Source of the DNA: Colocasia esculenta
Taxonomy: Eukaryota; Streptophyta; Magnoliopsida; Alismatales; Araceae
Direction: 5' to 3'
NCBI GenBank assembly: GCA_014218235.1
Contig: CM024753.1
Location: 190,068,348 to 190,132,347, forward strand
DNA: 64,000 nucleotides
This document shows positions 32,498 to 43,553 of this stretch, in pieces. Position 1 is the stretch's first letter. Each line of letters starts with the position of its first letter. The position numbers and the translations under genes were made by a program. The notes beneath the pieces were generated by a model, which searched no databases, was not told the origin of the DNA, and saw nothing but the letters and a program-made list of their open reading frames with translations.

Positions 32498-33092
32498 TGA
32501 TGTTTGTGTCGTCTATGACAATTTTAACTTCGTCATTTTTTGTAAGGCAATTGAACTGGATGTTCACCCTCTTGTAAATGAGGTCATAGATATCTTTGTA
32601 AATGCAATACATGAATCTAAATGTACATACTTCTTGTAAATGAGTTCACAGATAACTTTCTAAATAGTGTTTTATTGGGTTGTCGATAGATACATCTTTG
32701 GTGTCGACAAGTACTGCTTCTTTTGGTTTTTCCAGAACCTTTTTGTATCATGGAGATTACTGGTTGTCGACAGCTATATCCTTGGTTGTCGACAGGAACT
32801 GCTCATTTCATTCAAAAGTTTGAGCATATGTACATATTTGTGATTAACATTCAACAGGATGGAAAGTACAATAAGTCATGAAGGAAACAAAAGTTAATTT
32901 CATTCAAAATATTGATCATTCATTACATGTGACTGTGATGCCATACATCATACACAGATAATTCAAGTGAAGCCGCCAATTACAAAGAGATCCTTGGTTG
33001 TCGACAGTTGTACCCTTAGTGTCGACAACTACTGATTTTCTTTTGTTTTGCCAGAACCTTGTTGTCTGACGGAGATCACTGGTTGTCGACAG
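32498..33092. repeat. TGTCGACA-rich duplicated spacer
   Basis: Between mudrA and the PF20167-type gene. Six exact TGTCGACA palindromes fall between 32690 and 33115. Two blocks of about 140 bases (about 32700-32845 and 33010-33155) are near copies, sharing 'actggttgtcgacagctata' and 'aactgctcatttcatt'. A 31-base stretch at 32961-32991 repeats mudrA coding sequence from about 32335 with one mismatch before the two diverge. The second block runs into the 3' end of the PF20167-type ORF and supplies its last codons. Confidence 0.75.
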
Positions 33093-34103
33093 CTATATCC
33101 TTGGTTTTCGACAACAACTGCTCATTTCATTCCAAAATTTGGGCATATGTACATATTCTTCTTCTTCCTCACTGCTGTCTTCTTCTTCGGAATCTTCGTC
33201 TTCCTCAGCTGCTTCTTGCCCTTTAAGGGTCCTTGTCACTCTGCCTTCAACCATCTTGTACCCCATCCTTTTAGCTGTTGCGAGATTATATGCACATCTT
33301 GGTTTAAGGGAAACAGTGTCACCTACTCTAAGGGGAATGCCAACATAACATATGACGGATGTGATGGGACAGGCGTAAGGCATTGAGCATTTTGGATCCT
33401 TGTAACAATGCATGATGAGGTCAAACATGAGCTGTGGCAAGTTGATTTGTAGGCCATTAAGAAAAAAGTAGAACAGATTTTTGTGAACTTCAGTTACAAG
33501 TTCTCTACTACCATCTTTTGGAACAATGAGGGTAGTGAACATATGATGAATCATCCGATGAAGGGGCGGAAAGGTGTTGGCATTCAATTTGGCAATGGCT
33601 TTTTTGGAGTCATAGGGTTCCTGAGTGATAAGAGTATAGTAGTCAGTAGGATGCAATTGTGTGTCAAGAATGCTAGCCCCATTGTTGGGTATTTGAAGGG
33701 CACGACTGAAAAGATTGGGGGTAACTTGAAAGGTGATGCCTTTCACTATAGTGTACAAGTTTTGTTCTTTTGACATACCCAAGTTGTTGAAGAACTCAGT
33801 AACAGCAGTTGGTGAGTACTCCTTCTGCCATTTCACAAGGCGAACCCAGTGTTGCTTTTGGAACAGGTCTTCCAAGCCCTCAAACATATCTTCAAGGGAG
33901 GCGAAATTCACATATCGTGGCTGCATTATTTTCTTGAAAACACCAGCAACCCTACAGAGATCCAGGTTCTCCGGTACATGTACCTCTGGGGTGCGGTCTG
34001 CCGTATGTTTGCTCCGCCGCTCTGCAGTAGCCCTAGAAGTGTCGCCTGCCTCTTCTGACGGTTTTCTTTGACGAGCAGAAACCATCTTCCGCCTCGTTGA
34101 CAT
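33093..34103 (-). CDS. PF20167-type (putative plant transposon) protein, open frame, MULE cargo
   Basis: A single open frame of about 336 residues from ATG at 34103 (MSTRRKMVSARQRK). An in-frame upstream ATG 15 bases earlier is possible. The basic N-terminus is followed by a globular domain ('MQPRYVNFASLEDMFEGL', 'EYSPTAVTEFFNNLG', 'TVKGITFQVTPNLFSRALQI', 'NTFPPLHRMIHHMFTT', 'SMPYACPITSVICYVGI'), an acidic Glu/Ser tail, and last codons drawn from the TGTCGACA repeat. It is clearly homologous by eye to the env-like genes of copia elements A (2095-4831) and E (61892-63103). Unlike those it has no stop or frameshift. Its function is unknown. It may have been captured from a Sirevirus by the MULE or exchanged in the other direction. 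Confidence 0.75.
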   Translation of the reverse strand: MSTRRKMVSARQRKPSEEAGDTSRATAERRSKHTADRTPEVHVPENLDLCRVAGVFKKIMQPRYVNFASLEDMFEGLEDLFQKQHWVRLVKWQKEYSPTAVTEFFNNLGMSKEQNLYTIVKGITFQVTPNLFSRALQIPNNGASILDTQLHPTDYYTLITQEPYDSKKAIAKLNANTFPPLHRMIHHMFTTLIVPKDGSRELVTEVHKNLFYFFLNGLQINLPQLMFDLIMHCYKDPKCSMPYACPITSVICYVGIPLRVGDTVSLKPRCAYNLATAKRMGYKMVEGRVTRTLKGQEAAEEDEDSEEEDSSEEEEEYVHMPKFWNEMSSCCRKPRI

Positions 34104-35154
34104 GGTGATATGGCGCAAATGGAGGAATGGAGAAGATACTAGAAGGATAGCAGGAGAGAAAGTGAGTGGAGATGGCGCTCTGAACAGAAAACGGTGGGAT
34201 TTGTGTTACAAACCTCGGGATTCGCAACATACGGGAAAATGAGGTGTTCAGGGGACGTGGTTGACGACATTTAGGGTTATTTATAACCCCTTGCGTGAAA
34301 CGACACAAGAAAAAACGGTCTGAAACTGAACCGGTACAAGTTTTCAAGTGAAACGGTTTCCGGTTGTCGACAGCCAGACGTCGTCTATCGACAACCACTG
34401 AGAATATGAGCCGAAGTTGCTTTTCCTCTGCATTACATAGTTACACAGTTACATACTTAACTGTGTAACTATTTGGAGAGTTGGAAAAATGTTACTATTA
34501 TAATACTTATGTACTTATGTACAAAGGAAGTAAGTAATTATATACTTACACAGTTAACTATGTAACTACTTAATACATAATTAAATACTTTGCACAATTA
34601 CGCAGTTAAGTGTGTAAGTACTTCATAAGTTGTTACACAGTTATAGAGTTAACTGTCGGTAACTACTTCATAACTTCTTACACAGTTACAATTAACTATA
34701 TGTAAGTAGTTGGAAGGTTGTTAAACACTTACAATAATAAGTACTAAATACGTATGGAGGAAGATAATAGGTAATTACATACGCTTAAAATACTTCCATA
34801 GTTGTTACACAATTACTCTCATAAGTACTAACAGTAAATATTTTTGGTGGATTTGCATGCGTACAACTGCGATTATAGTAGTGAGTTACAAGCATTTATG
34901 GATCCTGTTATATTTATTCAACTAAACAACATTACCCAGTAACCACATGATCTTTCTCATACAGAAATGTGGGTCAGTACATATGTGTTTTGCGTAACAC
35001 AATATGACATTCTCAATGTATACAATATTCTAAAAGTAAACAAAATGGAACCCATTCTAGAGAGTACACATATCTTTGCCTTCACTAATACAACATTGTG
35101 AATTTACATTCATTTGTTAACTGACATGTGACATACAACAAGCATAAAAGTCCT
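34104..35154. other. MULE spacer with TAACTGTGTAA repeats
   Basis: Upstream of the PF20167-type gene. There is one TGTCGACA near 34367 and a close relative 'tatcgacaac' near 34387. From 34430 to 34820 there are many degenerate 'cacagttac', 'taactgtgtaac' and 'gtaagtact' words, the same vocabulary as the TIR arrays. From 34820 to 35154 I see nothing. Confidence 0.6.
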
Positions 35155-35619
35155 TTAATTATCATCCTCCTCTGTTGTCAACGTGGAGATTACTCGACCA
35201 AGGCTTGCAGTGATCCTAGTCTTCCTCTCTAGCTGAAGTTGAAGTTCTTGTACTCGCTTTCTTAAAATTTCATTCTCTTCAACTAGTTTCTGCATCACCT
35301 CATCACATTCACACTTTGCACTGGATGATCGACCAAGAGCCAAAAATTCATCACACCACATAAAGAACTTGCATGATCCTTTCTACACAACAAAGAAAAT
35401 TCAAGATGTTACTTCAACAATGTCAGACCTCTTACCTATACTAAGCATTATAAAGAAATAATGACTGCCACGAACTCCACACCATATACACACCTTGCAC
35501 TTATAATATTTGCGATTCGGATTGTTAGTAGTGTGACTTGTAAATATATCACACCACCCATATCCACATGGACATCGCAAAGATGGTATTGTCGTCGAGC
35601 AAGAACCAGCAGATGCCAT
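35155..35619 (-). CDS. GRF-type zinc-finger protein with coiled coil, two exons, MULE cargo
   Basis: Exon 1 is 35619-35494 (ATG, MASAGSCSTT) and exon 2 is 35382-35155 to the stop. The intron has GT and AG ends and is phase 0, giving about 117 residues. Together they make a GRF zinc finger: 'LRCPCGYG', 'TSHTTNNPNRKYYKCK' and, after the junction, 'GSCKFFMWCDEF', the spacing of Cys residues expected for zf-GRF. A leucine/glutamate-rich coiled coil follows ('KLVEENEILRKRVQELQLQ'). GRF fingers bind single-stranded DNA or RNA in several eukaryotic proteins. Small plant GRF plus coiled-coil proteins are common near transposons. The frame is intact. It lies just inside the right TIR, a few dozen bases from the inner TIR border. 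Confidence 0.82.
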
Positions 35620-35715
35620 CGCCAAAGTGGTACTTTCTCTATACCCTGCAATTTTCATGTGTATAATGATCACATTCTTGTACAGTACAAATACAAGTTC
35701 ATAGACAGGGATTGC

Positions 35716-36819
35716 AAATAGGTAGAATATAAATAGGTAGACACTTGCGTACAAAAAAACATTTGGTAATCACATAATTACACAGTTAATATATGTAATT
35801 ATTCATCAGTTACACAGTTACACAGTTGCTTACAAAGTTGTTACAGAGTTAGACAGTTAAGATATGTAAGTACTTGAGAACATTGAAATATAAATAGGTA
35901 GACACTTACATACCAAAAACATTTGGTAATCACATAATTACATAGTTAATATATGTAATTCTTCATCAGTTACACAGTTACACAGTTGCTTGCAAAGTTG
36001 TTACAGAGTTAGACAGTTAAGATATGTAAGTACTTGAGAACATGGTAAATACTTTGAAATATAAATAGGTAGACACTTACATACCAAAAATATTTGGTAA
36101 TCACATAATTAGACAGTTAATATATGTAAGTCTTCATCAGTTACACAGTTACACAGTTACTTACAAAGTTGTTACAGAGTTACACAGTTAAGATATGTAA
36201 GTACTCGACAACTTGTTCAAGAATTAGAAATACAAATAGTTTGACACTTATGTACAAAAAAACAGTTGGTAATGACATAATTAAAAAGTTAATGTATGTA
36301 ACTATTTTTAAACCAAGAACGGAAATGGATGAAACATTCTTGGGAAGAAAAAGATCTTGCGACTAAGGGATGTGGATATACAGAGGTCAAAGGGGATTGG
36401 TGGAACCAATATGCATCGGAACGACAAGAAAAACTCACCTACACGGGGGATAGAAGGAAGGAAGTGAGAATCTCTACGCTCCTCTTCGCAGCGCACCCAA
36501 ACGGCAACCCTGGTGTCCTCTTCGCAGCGCTCCCAAACAGCAGGTCTCCTCTTCGCAGTGGACAAGCACGGGGTCTGCAATGCCGCGGCGAGAAGGTTTC
36601 CGCCATTGCCTCCTTCGAAAGACATTAAAGTCAAACAGGTCACAGGTGGGTGCGCTGGGGGTAGAATGGGTAATGGACACAGGAGGATAACGTCCGTTAA
36701 GCGCCCAGGGACTGGAAAATAAGTCCCGCATAAAGCAGGGACCGGGTGTCCAGGGGAAACCTGACAGGGATCGGGAAATAATGGCTCGCCCCTCCCAGGG
36801 ACGTATAATTAATTATCCC
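35716..36819. repeat. Right terminal inverted repeat of the MULE
   Basis: Inverted copy of 22948-24080, about 1.1 kb. The inner half (35730-36300) is the TAACTGTGTAA-type array in reverse. The outer half includes about two minisatellite units and ends with the terminal 'aattaattatccc'. The inner boundary is placed where the copies stop matching, at 'aaataggtag'. Confidence 0.92.
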
Positions 36820-36859
36820 TTCTGAAAATTACTATTTCGGTTTTAAACAGATAATTCTT

Positions 36860-39800
36860 TCACAATTTACACATACCTAATTCCCTTCTAAGAGAAGTAA
36901 ATCTCTCTTCGGGTAAGGCCTTTGTGAAGATATCTGCTAATTGATTATTTGTATCAATAAATGAAATATCAATGTTGTCATTTGCTACATGATCATGAAT
37001 GAAATGATATCTAACCTCAGTGTGTTTAGTCCTTGAGTGTTGTACTGGATTCTTGGTTAGATTTATAGCACTGGTGTTGTCGCATAACAATGGAATTGTC
37101 TTGATATGTAACCCATAATCCTCAAGTTGTTGCTTGATCCATAGGAGTTGTGTACAACAACTTCCAACAGCTACGTACTCAGCTTCAGCTGTTGACAGAG
37201 CTACTGAATTTTGTTTCTTTGAGGACCATGATATCAGACTACCTGCAAGGGATTGACAACAACCACTGGTACTTTTTCTGTCTAATTTGCATCCAGCATA
37301 GTCAGCATCAGAGTATCCTACCAAATTAATTTGACATGATTTTGGATACCATAAACCTAAGTCATAGGTTCTAACTAAGTATCTAAATATTCTTTTGACA
37401 TTAATTAAACGTGACTCTTTAGGATCTGCCTGATACCTAGCACACATACGTACACTAAACAATATATCAGGTCTACTAGCAGTTAAGTACAATAAAGATC
37501 CTATCATACCTCTATAGATTTTTTGATCTACTTTCTTACCATCCTTATCATTGTCCAATCTTGTTGAGGTGCTCATTGGTGTGGATAGTGGCTTGGCGCT
37601 TTCAAATCCAAACTTCTTTAAGAGATCCTTGGTATATTTGGCTTGACAGATGTGGGTGCCATCTTTTCCTTGCTTGATTTGCAATCCAAGAAAGTAGTTA
37701 AGCTCCCCCATCATACTCATCTCGAATTCTCCCTGCATAAGCTTCTCAAAATACTTGCAAAGAGATTCATCAGTAGAACCAAATATTATATCATCAACAT
37801 ATATTTGAACAAGTAAAATATGTTTGACCTTAGATTTGACAAATAATGTACTGTCTACTTGACCTCTAGTGAAACCATGATCTAATAGAAATGCACTTAG
37901 CCGTTCATACCATGCTCTTGGTGCTTGTTTTAATCCATACAGTGCTTTATGCAATTTAAATACATGATTTGGAAAATCAATGTCATCAAAACCTGGAGGT
38001 TGTTCCACATAAACCTCCTCTTTTATGAAACCGTATAGAAAGGCAGACTTTACATCCATTTGAAATAATTTTATATCTAATGCAGATGCATATGCAAGTA
38101 ATATTCTAATAGTCTCAAGTCTAGCTACTGGTGCATATGTTTCATCGAAATCTATGTCTTCCTCTTGGGAATAGCTTTGAGCTACCAATCTGGCCTTGTT
38201 TCTTATGATCACACCAGCTTCATCCAATTTATTTCTGAACACCCATTTGGTGCCAATCACTGGATGATCTGATGGTCTAGGAACAAGTGACCATACCCGG
38301 TTTCTCTTGAACTGATTCAGTTCATCTTGCATGGCTAAAATCCAAGATTCATCAGTGATAGCTTCATTGACTGTCCTAGGCTCTATTTGAGAAACAAAAT
38401 CTAAATAATCACATGGAATTATGTTATCTCTTATTCTTACCCCTACAGATGGATCACCAATAATATTTTCAGGAGGGTGATCTCTCTTGTATCTCCATTC
38501 CTTTGGAAAATTCTCATGTACTATGTCCTTTTGTTGCAGGTCTTCCAAAGGTGGACCTTCCTTGTCCTCAATTGATGAGTTCTTTAGCTTCTTGGACAAT
38601 TCATCTGCATCATCATTATCACTATCTTCTTCCTTTCTCAAGGAAGGGTTAGTTTCATCAAAGATAATGTGTACTGATTGCTCAATTAATAAAGTACGCT
38701 TATTAAATATCCTATAGCCTTTAGGTTTAGATGCATACCCCATGAAAATGCCTTCATCTGATTTTGAATCTAACTTACCAATGTCTCTTTTGCCGTTGTT
38801 GTGGAAGAAACATGGACATCCGAATGTCTTGAAGTGACTAATCTTCGACTTCTTTCCCTTGTACAATTCATATGTTGTTTTCTTTAGAATCGGCCTGATC
38901 ATCATCCGGTTGATTATGTAACAAGCTGTGTTAACTGTTTCAGCCCAAAAGTACCTTGGCAGATCATATTCTGACAACATCGTTCTTGCCATATCCAGTA
39001 GGGTTATGTTCTTTCTCTCAGCAACTCCATTCTGCTGTGGTATTCTTGGTGCTGAGAAATTGTGCTCTATCCCTTTGTCATCACAGAATTTGCCAATTTT
39101 TTCATTCTGGAACTCTCCTCCATGATCTGACTAGATTCCAACAATGCAGTACTTCTTATCTTTCTGAACCTTTTTACTGAAACTTACAAAGCTTTCAAAT
39201 GTATCATATTTGTGTTCCAGAAAGGATACCCATGTGAATCTTGAATAGTCATCTACTATAACGAATCCAAAATTCTTTCCTCCAAGACTTGTGATCCTCA
39301 TTGGCCTAAATAAATCCATATGAAGGAGTTCTAAGGGTTTAGAGGTTGTTACCATAGTCTTTGACTTGAAGGATGACTTGGTGTGCTTTCCTTTTGCACA
39401 TGGTCTACAGACACCGTCCATTCTTGTGCTGACCTTTGGTAGACCTTCCACCAGGCTTTTCTTGATCAACTTTCTCATGCCATCCAAACTGTAGTGGCCC
39501 AATCTTCTGTGCCACAGCTCAGTTGACTGCTCCTTACTTGCCGCTAAATAGATGTCTTGATCTTTCAGTTCTTCAAGGTAAAGTACGTACATATTTTTTT
39601 CTCTGTTAGCTTCAAAAATTACTGCTCCATCTTTCATGATGCTGCACTTAGACTCTTGGAACTTGATTTGATGTCCTCTGTCACATAGCTGGCTTATGCT
39701 GATGAGATTATGCTTCAAAGCTTTTACGCATAGTACATCTTCAATAAATATTTTCTCTTTATTACCAACAGATCTGCATCCTATCACTGTTCCTTTTCCA

Positions 39801-39937
39801 TTGTCTCCATATGTCATTGTGCCTTCTTCAGCTTCAAGATGAGAGAATAGCTTTCTATTACCTGACATATGCCTTGAGCATACACTATCCAAATACCATT
39901 TGGATGCTCGAAGGTTTCCCTGAAATGAAAACATCAA
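36860..39937 (-). pseudogene. pol: Copia element A pol: protease, integrase, RT, RNase H
   Basis: The minus-strand frame begins next to the gag stop (ATG at 39934, overlapping the TGA of gag) and ends at 36860. It has the protease-type 'KWYLDSVCSRHM' (the usual DSG is DSV here, so the active site is altered), the integrase zinc region 'HRRLGHYS...CRPCAKGKH', the catalytic 'HMDLFRPM' (first Asp), 'SDHGGEF' (second) and 'NGVAERKN' (Glu), then RT with 'QMDVKSAFLYG' and 'YVDDIIFGS', and RNase H with 'YSDADYAGC', 'STAEAEYVA' and 'LADIFTKALP'. One nonsense codon (TAG near 39131, apparently from a Trp codon in integrase) splits the frame. Otherwise RT-RNase H is open for 710 codons. The family is copia, Sirevirus-like. 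Confidence 0.92.
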
Positions 39938-40852
39938 GCTTTAGGCACCCAAGTTCTTTTGGGTCCTGGTTGGTTAGTGTCATCAATTTTTCTTTTAATT
40001 ATCCATTTTTTGTGTTTGGTTGGACAAGTTATTTTACTGTGACCTAGTCTGTTGCAATGGCTACAACATGTTGTTTTAGTTACCCTTTCATATGGAACAT
40101 ACTTAAAGTTTGATTTATATGAAGTATCTTGTTCAGCTACAAATTTAGGAGTAGGATACGTTTTAGGGTATACTATTGTGTCTTCATTATCTGGGGGTGT
40201 ATAGCCTAATCCTTGTTTTCTTTTTCCTGACCGTCTAGCACCTTTTAATATTAAGGAATTTTTCCCATTGGTGAATTTTTCTAATGTACTAGATAGTTTT
40301 TCATTTTCTTCTGTTAGAGTTTTACTTTCCCTTTTTAATTCGTCTAAGGTTTCTTGTTTTTCTAATTTATTATTTGTTTATTTTTGTCTTTCAGATCTTC
40401 GCATAACAGATCGTTTCTTCTTTTAAGTTCATTGATTTGCTTCTCTAGTTGTTCATTTTCAGATTTTAAGTCTGAATTTGTGTTTTCTAGGCAAGCATGA
40501 TTTTTCTTTGTCATTTTTAGTGATTTACACACATCCTTATATTTATCATAAAGTTCGTTAAACGCTTCTTCCAAATTGTCGGAATCAGATTCAGTACAAG
40601 AAGTGAAGGAATCAGATGTTATCTTTTCACCGATGTTTGTCATGAAGGCCAGGTTGACCTTTTCTTCCTCCTCTTCACTTGAGATAGACTCGCTGTCAGA
40701 GTCGCTGCTATTGCTCCAAGTTGCTGCCATCGCTTTCTTTTTGTATCTTCTGAATTTCCTAGAACTGTCTTTCCTTTTGAATTCAGATTTATTGAGCTTT
40801 GGACATCCTGCTTTGATATGTCTGGGCTTCTTACATTCATAGCATATGGGCT
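39934..40852 (-). pseudogene. gag: Copia element A gag, C-terminal half
   Basis: The minus strand, resuming after solo LTR B, has a CCHC-type knuckle 'CYECKKPRHIKAGCPKL', a basic segment, an acidic Ser/Asp/Glu stretch, a long coiled coil ('LKSENEQLEKQINELKRR'), a second zinc knuckle 'CCSHCNRLGHSKITCP' and the end 'GPKRTWVPKA' followed by TGA. The gag of element D (49986-51188) shows the same order. A frame change near 40360 (stop in 'KNKQIIN') interrupts it. The extended coiled-coil gag is a Sirevirus trait. The gag stop overlaps the pol start in the -1 frame. Confidence 0.85.
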
Positions 40853-41721
40853 CATCTTGTTGGATCGAAATAACAGATAAACAGTCCTAGAGTGGGGGGT
40901 GAATATGACTTTTTATCTTTTAAAATTTCTTCTGAAAGACACAGCACTAAATAGATATGCTAGTACTAAGTGTGATGTGTGTGATTCAAGTGTAAACTTG
41001 GCGGAAACAATCACACAAATAAATGCACAAGGGATTTATCCTAGTTCGGCCCTTCCCACATGGAAGTCCTACATCCAGTCCTCAAGCCAACCACTTGAGA
41101 TTTCACTAAACTGCCAACAACTTGGCCTTCTCTCACCCTTGAGAGGAATTACAAAACCCACTTGCTCCCACAAGTCTTCCCTAAATAGGGGTACAAACAC
41201 TGCCTTTCACAAGGCCTTCCCTTCACAGGAGGGGTAAAGCAGAACAGAACTTCTGCAAGAATTACAACAGAAATAGAGAATTAAACACTTGTGTGTTTGC
41301 CTCAAAACTGAGCACAAAACACACACAAACTCCAACATGATTGAAGGATCAAGAAATTGAGCAAAATCCTAATTGAAGCAACTTGGGTGGACTTGAAGAC
41401 AGTAGCAAATTACAACTGCCACCCAATACACAGAACTTCAGAAGAAGACTTTCTGAAGTGAGGCTCTCAGACTGTAGCTTAGTAGAAAGGCTTTTAGAGA
41501 GAGAGAGAGAGCTTGAAGGATTCGGATGAAGCTTTCAAGAGAATTGGCTTGAATGTGTGTGGTCTCTGTGTGTTTCTCCTTGGGTGCTGTTCTCTCTTCT
41601 TCTTCTTTTATAATCTTTAAAAATATAGCCGTTTAAAGGAGATAGCCATTGGAGCTTGGTGGTTGTTTGCAAATTAGCCGTTGGAAGAGAGTTTCTGGGA
41701 TCCTTTGGATCTTGAAGGCTT

Positions 41722-43553
41722 TGTTGAACCACTCTCTATTTGTTCTTGTATTTTGGTGATAACAAAACTTATGATGATAACATAATGAATATTTTTGTTT
41801 CATCTGTGTCGCATCAATCCCATAGCAAAATGCTAAGTCTTTCATTGATGCAATATTTGGCGCACTAAAATGATAAAATCGATGTTTAATCAATATACAT
41901 CGATTTCTGTTTAAAGTGCCAAAGTATCAAGCGCCGCAACGATTTGTTAAGAAGTCGATGCCATAACGATTTCTTCTTTGAGCGCATTGATTTGGTAAGA
42001 AATCGTTCCCATAACGATTTGTCAAGAAGTCGATGCCATAACGATTTCATAAGTGTTCGCAACGATTTCTTCTGTAAAGCGCAAGAAGTCGATGCCATAA
42101 CGATTTCATAAGTGTTCGCAACGATTTCTTCTCTAAAGCGCAAGAAGTCGATGCCATAACGATTTCATAAGTATTCGCAACGATTTCTTTAGAAGCCATA
42201 ACGTTTTGTTAAGAAGTCGATGCCATAACGATTTCATAAGTATTCGCAACGATTTCTTTAGAAGCCATAACGTTTTGTTAAGAAGTCGATGCCATAACGA
42301 TTTCATAAGTATTCGCAACGATTTCTTTAGAAGCCATAACGTTTTGTTAAGAAGTCAATGCAATAACGATTTCATAAGTCATGCTCATAACGATTTCTTC
42401 ATGGATTCTGTTGAAACACATATTGCTTTTATATTTCAAATATGCTTGGCACTTAAATGAAAAGTCAAATATCTTTTGACAAAAAGCTGCATGCATATTT
42501 CAGAGTCTTGTCAAAAAGATATGACCTCTATTTTCAGTATGTTAGCAGAAGCACAGTACCATACATCGTTTATCATAAACACTCTTTTATGCTAACACTC
42601 TCTTCTATGCTCACAGACATCGAAGACCACCAGAGTCTGATTAAGACAAATGAAGAGAAGATAAGCAACGGTCAGAACTCCAACGGATCCAAAACTCAAA
42701 CGACTATCTCTTCAACGGATTTGTTCAAAGCTGCTCAATATAAAAGATGGAGCATTGCTGAAGAACAATAAGAGCCTTTTCCTGAATATCTTTGAAGGAG
42801 TGTACATCTGTGAGAAGCACCTTCACGCCACATACACTCAAGGAAAGAGAGAAAGAGCCTGAGCCAAGAAGAAGCATTCAAAGCATTTCAAGCTCTCAAG
42901 CTTCCAAGCTTTCAAGCATTCGAGCCTTCTTTTCTCTCTTCTGTTTTCTCTCCGAGCTCATTGTATATCTGGGGAGAGTTTGGGACTGTGAGCTTTACAT
43001 GAGTGTTCATCTTGTAAGGTCTCTCAGTCTGATCTTTCTAAGAAAGATCTGTGTCCAGCTGTAGGACTGTATACAGTAGTTAACCCAGCTAGGGGTTGGT
43101 GTCTAGCAGAACCTAACTGGGGTTTGTACCAGTTGTCAACCCAGCTAGGGGTTTGTGTCTAGCAGAACCGCACTGGGGTTTGTTCCAGGAGGTTGGCTTC
43201 TTGACCTGTAAGAGAAGTGGGCTGCCTTCTTGCCCGGGAAAGAGAAGAAGACCTGGTGGGGGATCCAGGGTGTTGTAAGGTCCATAAGGGGGACTGTACC
43301 CTTGGTTAGTGAAATCCCAAGAGTTTGCTTGGGGACTGGACATAGGACTTCCATGTGGGAAGGGCCGAACCAGGATAAATCTCCTGTGTCCTTGTGTGAT
43401 TGTTTATTTGCTTCCGCACTGCTACTCTTTATCACACTAAACTAACCAAACTTTCAAGTGTTATTTTCTGTGTTTAAGATTCTATTTCAGATTTCAGAAA
43501 AACCTATTCACCCCCCTCTAGGTTTGCTTGCTGCCGTACCAAAAGGGCCAACA
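41722..43553 (+). mobile_element. Solo LTR C (copia type) inside LTR B
   Basis: Begins TGTTGAACC and ends GGGCCAACA. It is flanked by the perfect 5 bp duplication GGCTT (41717-41721 and 43554-43558). It has the conserved 'ccaggataaat' block near 43370 and the 'attcacccccctctagg' block near its 3' end. A plausible TATA region 'caatataaaag' lies near 42736. Oriented opposite to LTR B and to elements A and D. Confidence 0.9.
41890..42400 (+). repeat. AACGATTT array of LTR C
   Basis: About 20 copies of AACGATTT or AACGTTTT lie in blocks such as 'gccataacgatttcataagt' and 'gttcgcaacgatttcttc'. Some blocks form 60-70 bp higher-order units repeated three to four times at 42130-42360. Same core and same orientation relative to the LTR as in LTR 1-2094 and the element A LTR. 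Confidence 0.85.

Larger units (their letters stand above)
22948..36819 (+). mobile_element. Mutator-like element (MULE) with Ulp1, GRF, PB1 and PF20167 cargo, 13.9 kb
   Basis: Both ends carry a long terminal inverted repeat beginning GGGA.AATTAATTATACG (left 22948, right complement ending 36819). Flanks show an 8-9 bp duplication, TTCTGAAAG at 22939-22947 and TTCTGAAAA at 36820-36828, the Mutator size. Inside are a mudrA-type transposase (plus strand) and four other genes: a PB1-like gene (24168), a Ulp1-type peptidase (minus), a PF20167-type gene (minus) and a GRF zinc-finger gene (minus). A MULE with a Ulp1 gene matches the KAONASHI (KI) type described in Arabidopsis. It inserted between the pol and env-like ORF of element A. 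The transposase is broken whereas the other four genes look open. Confidence 0.92.
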
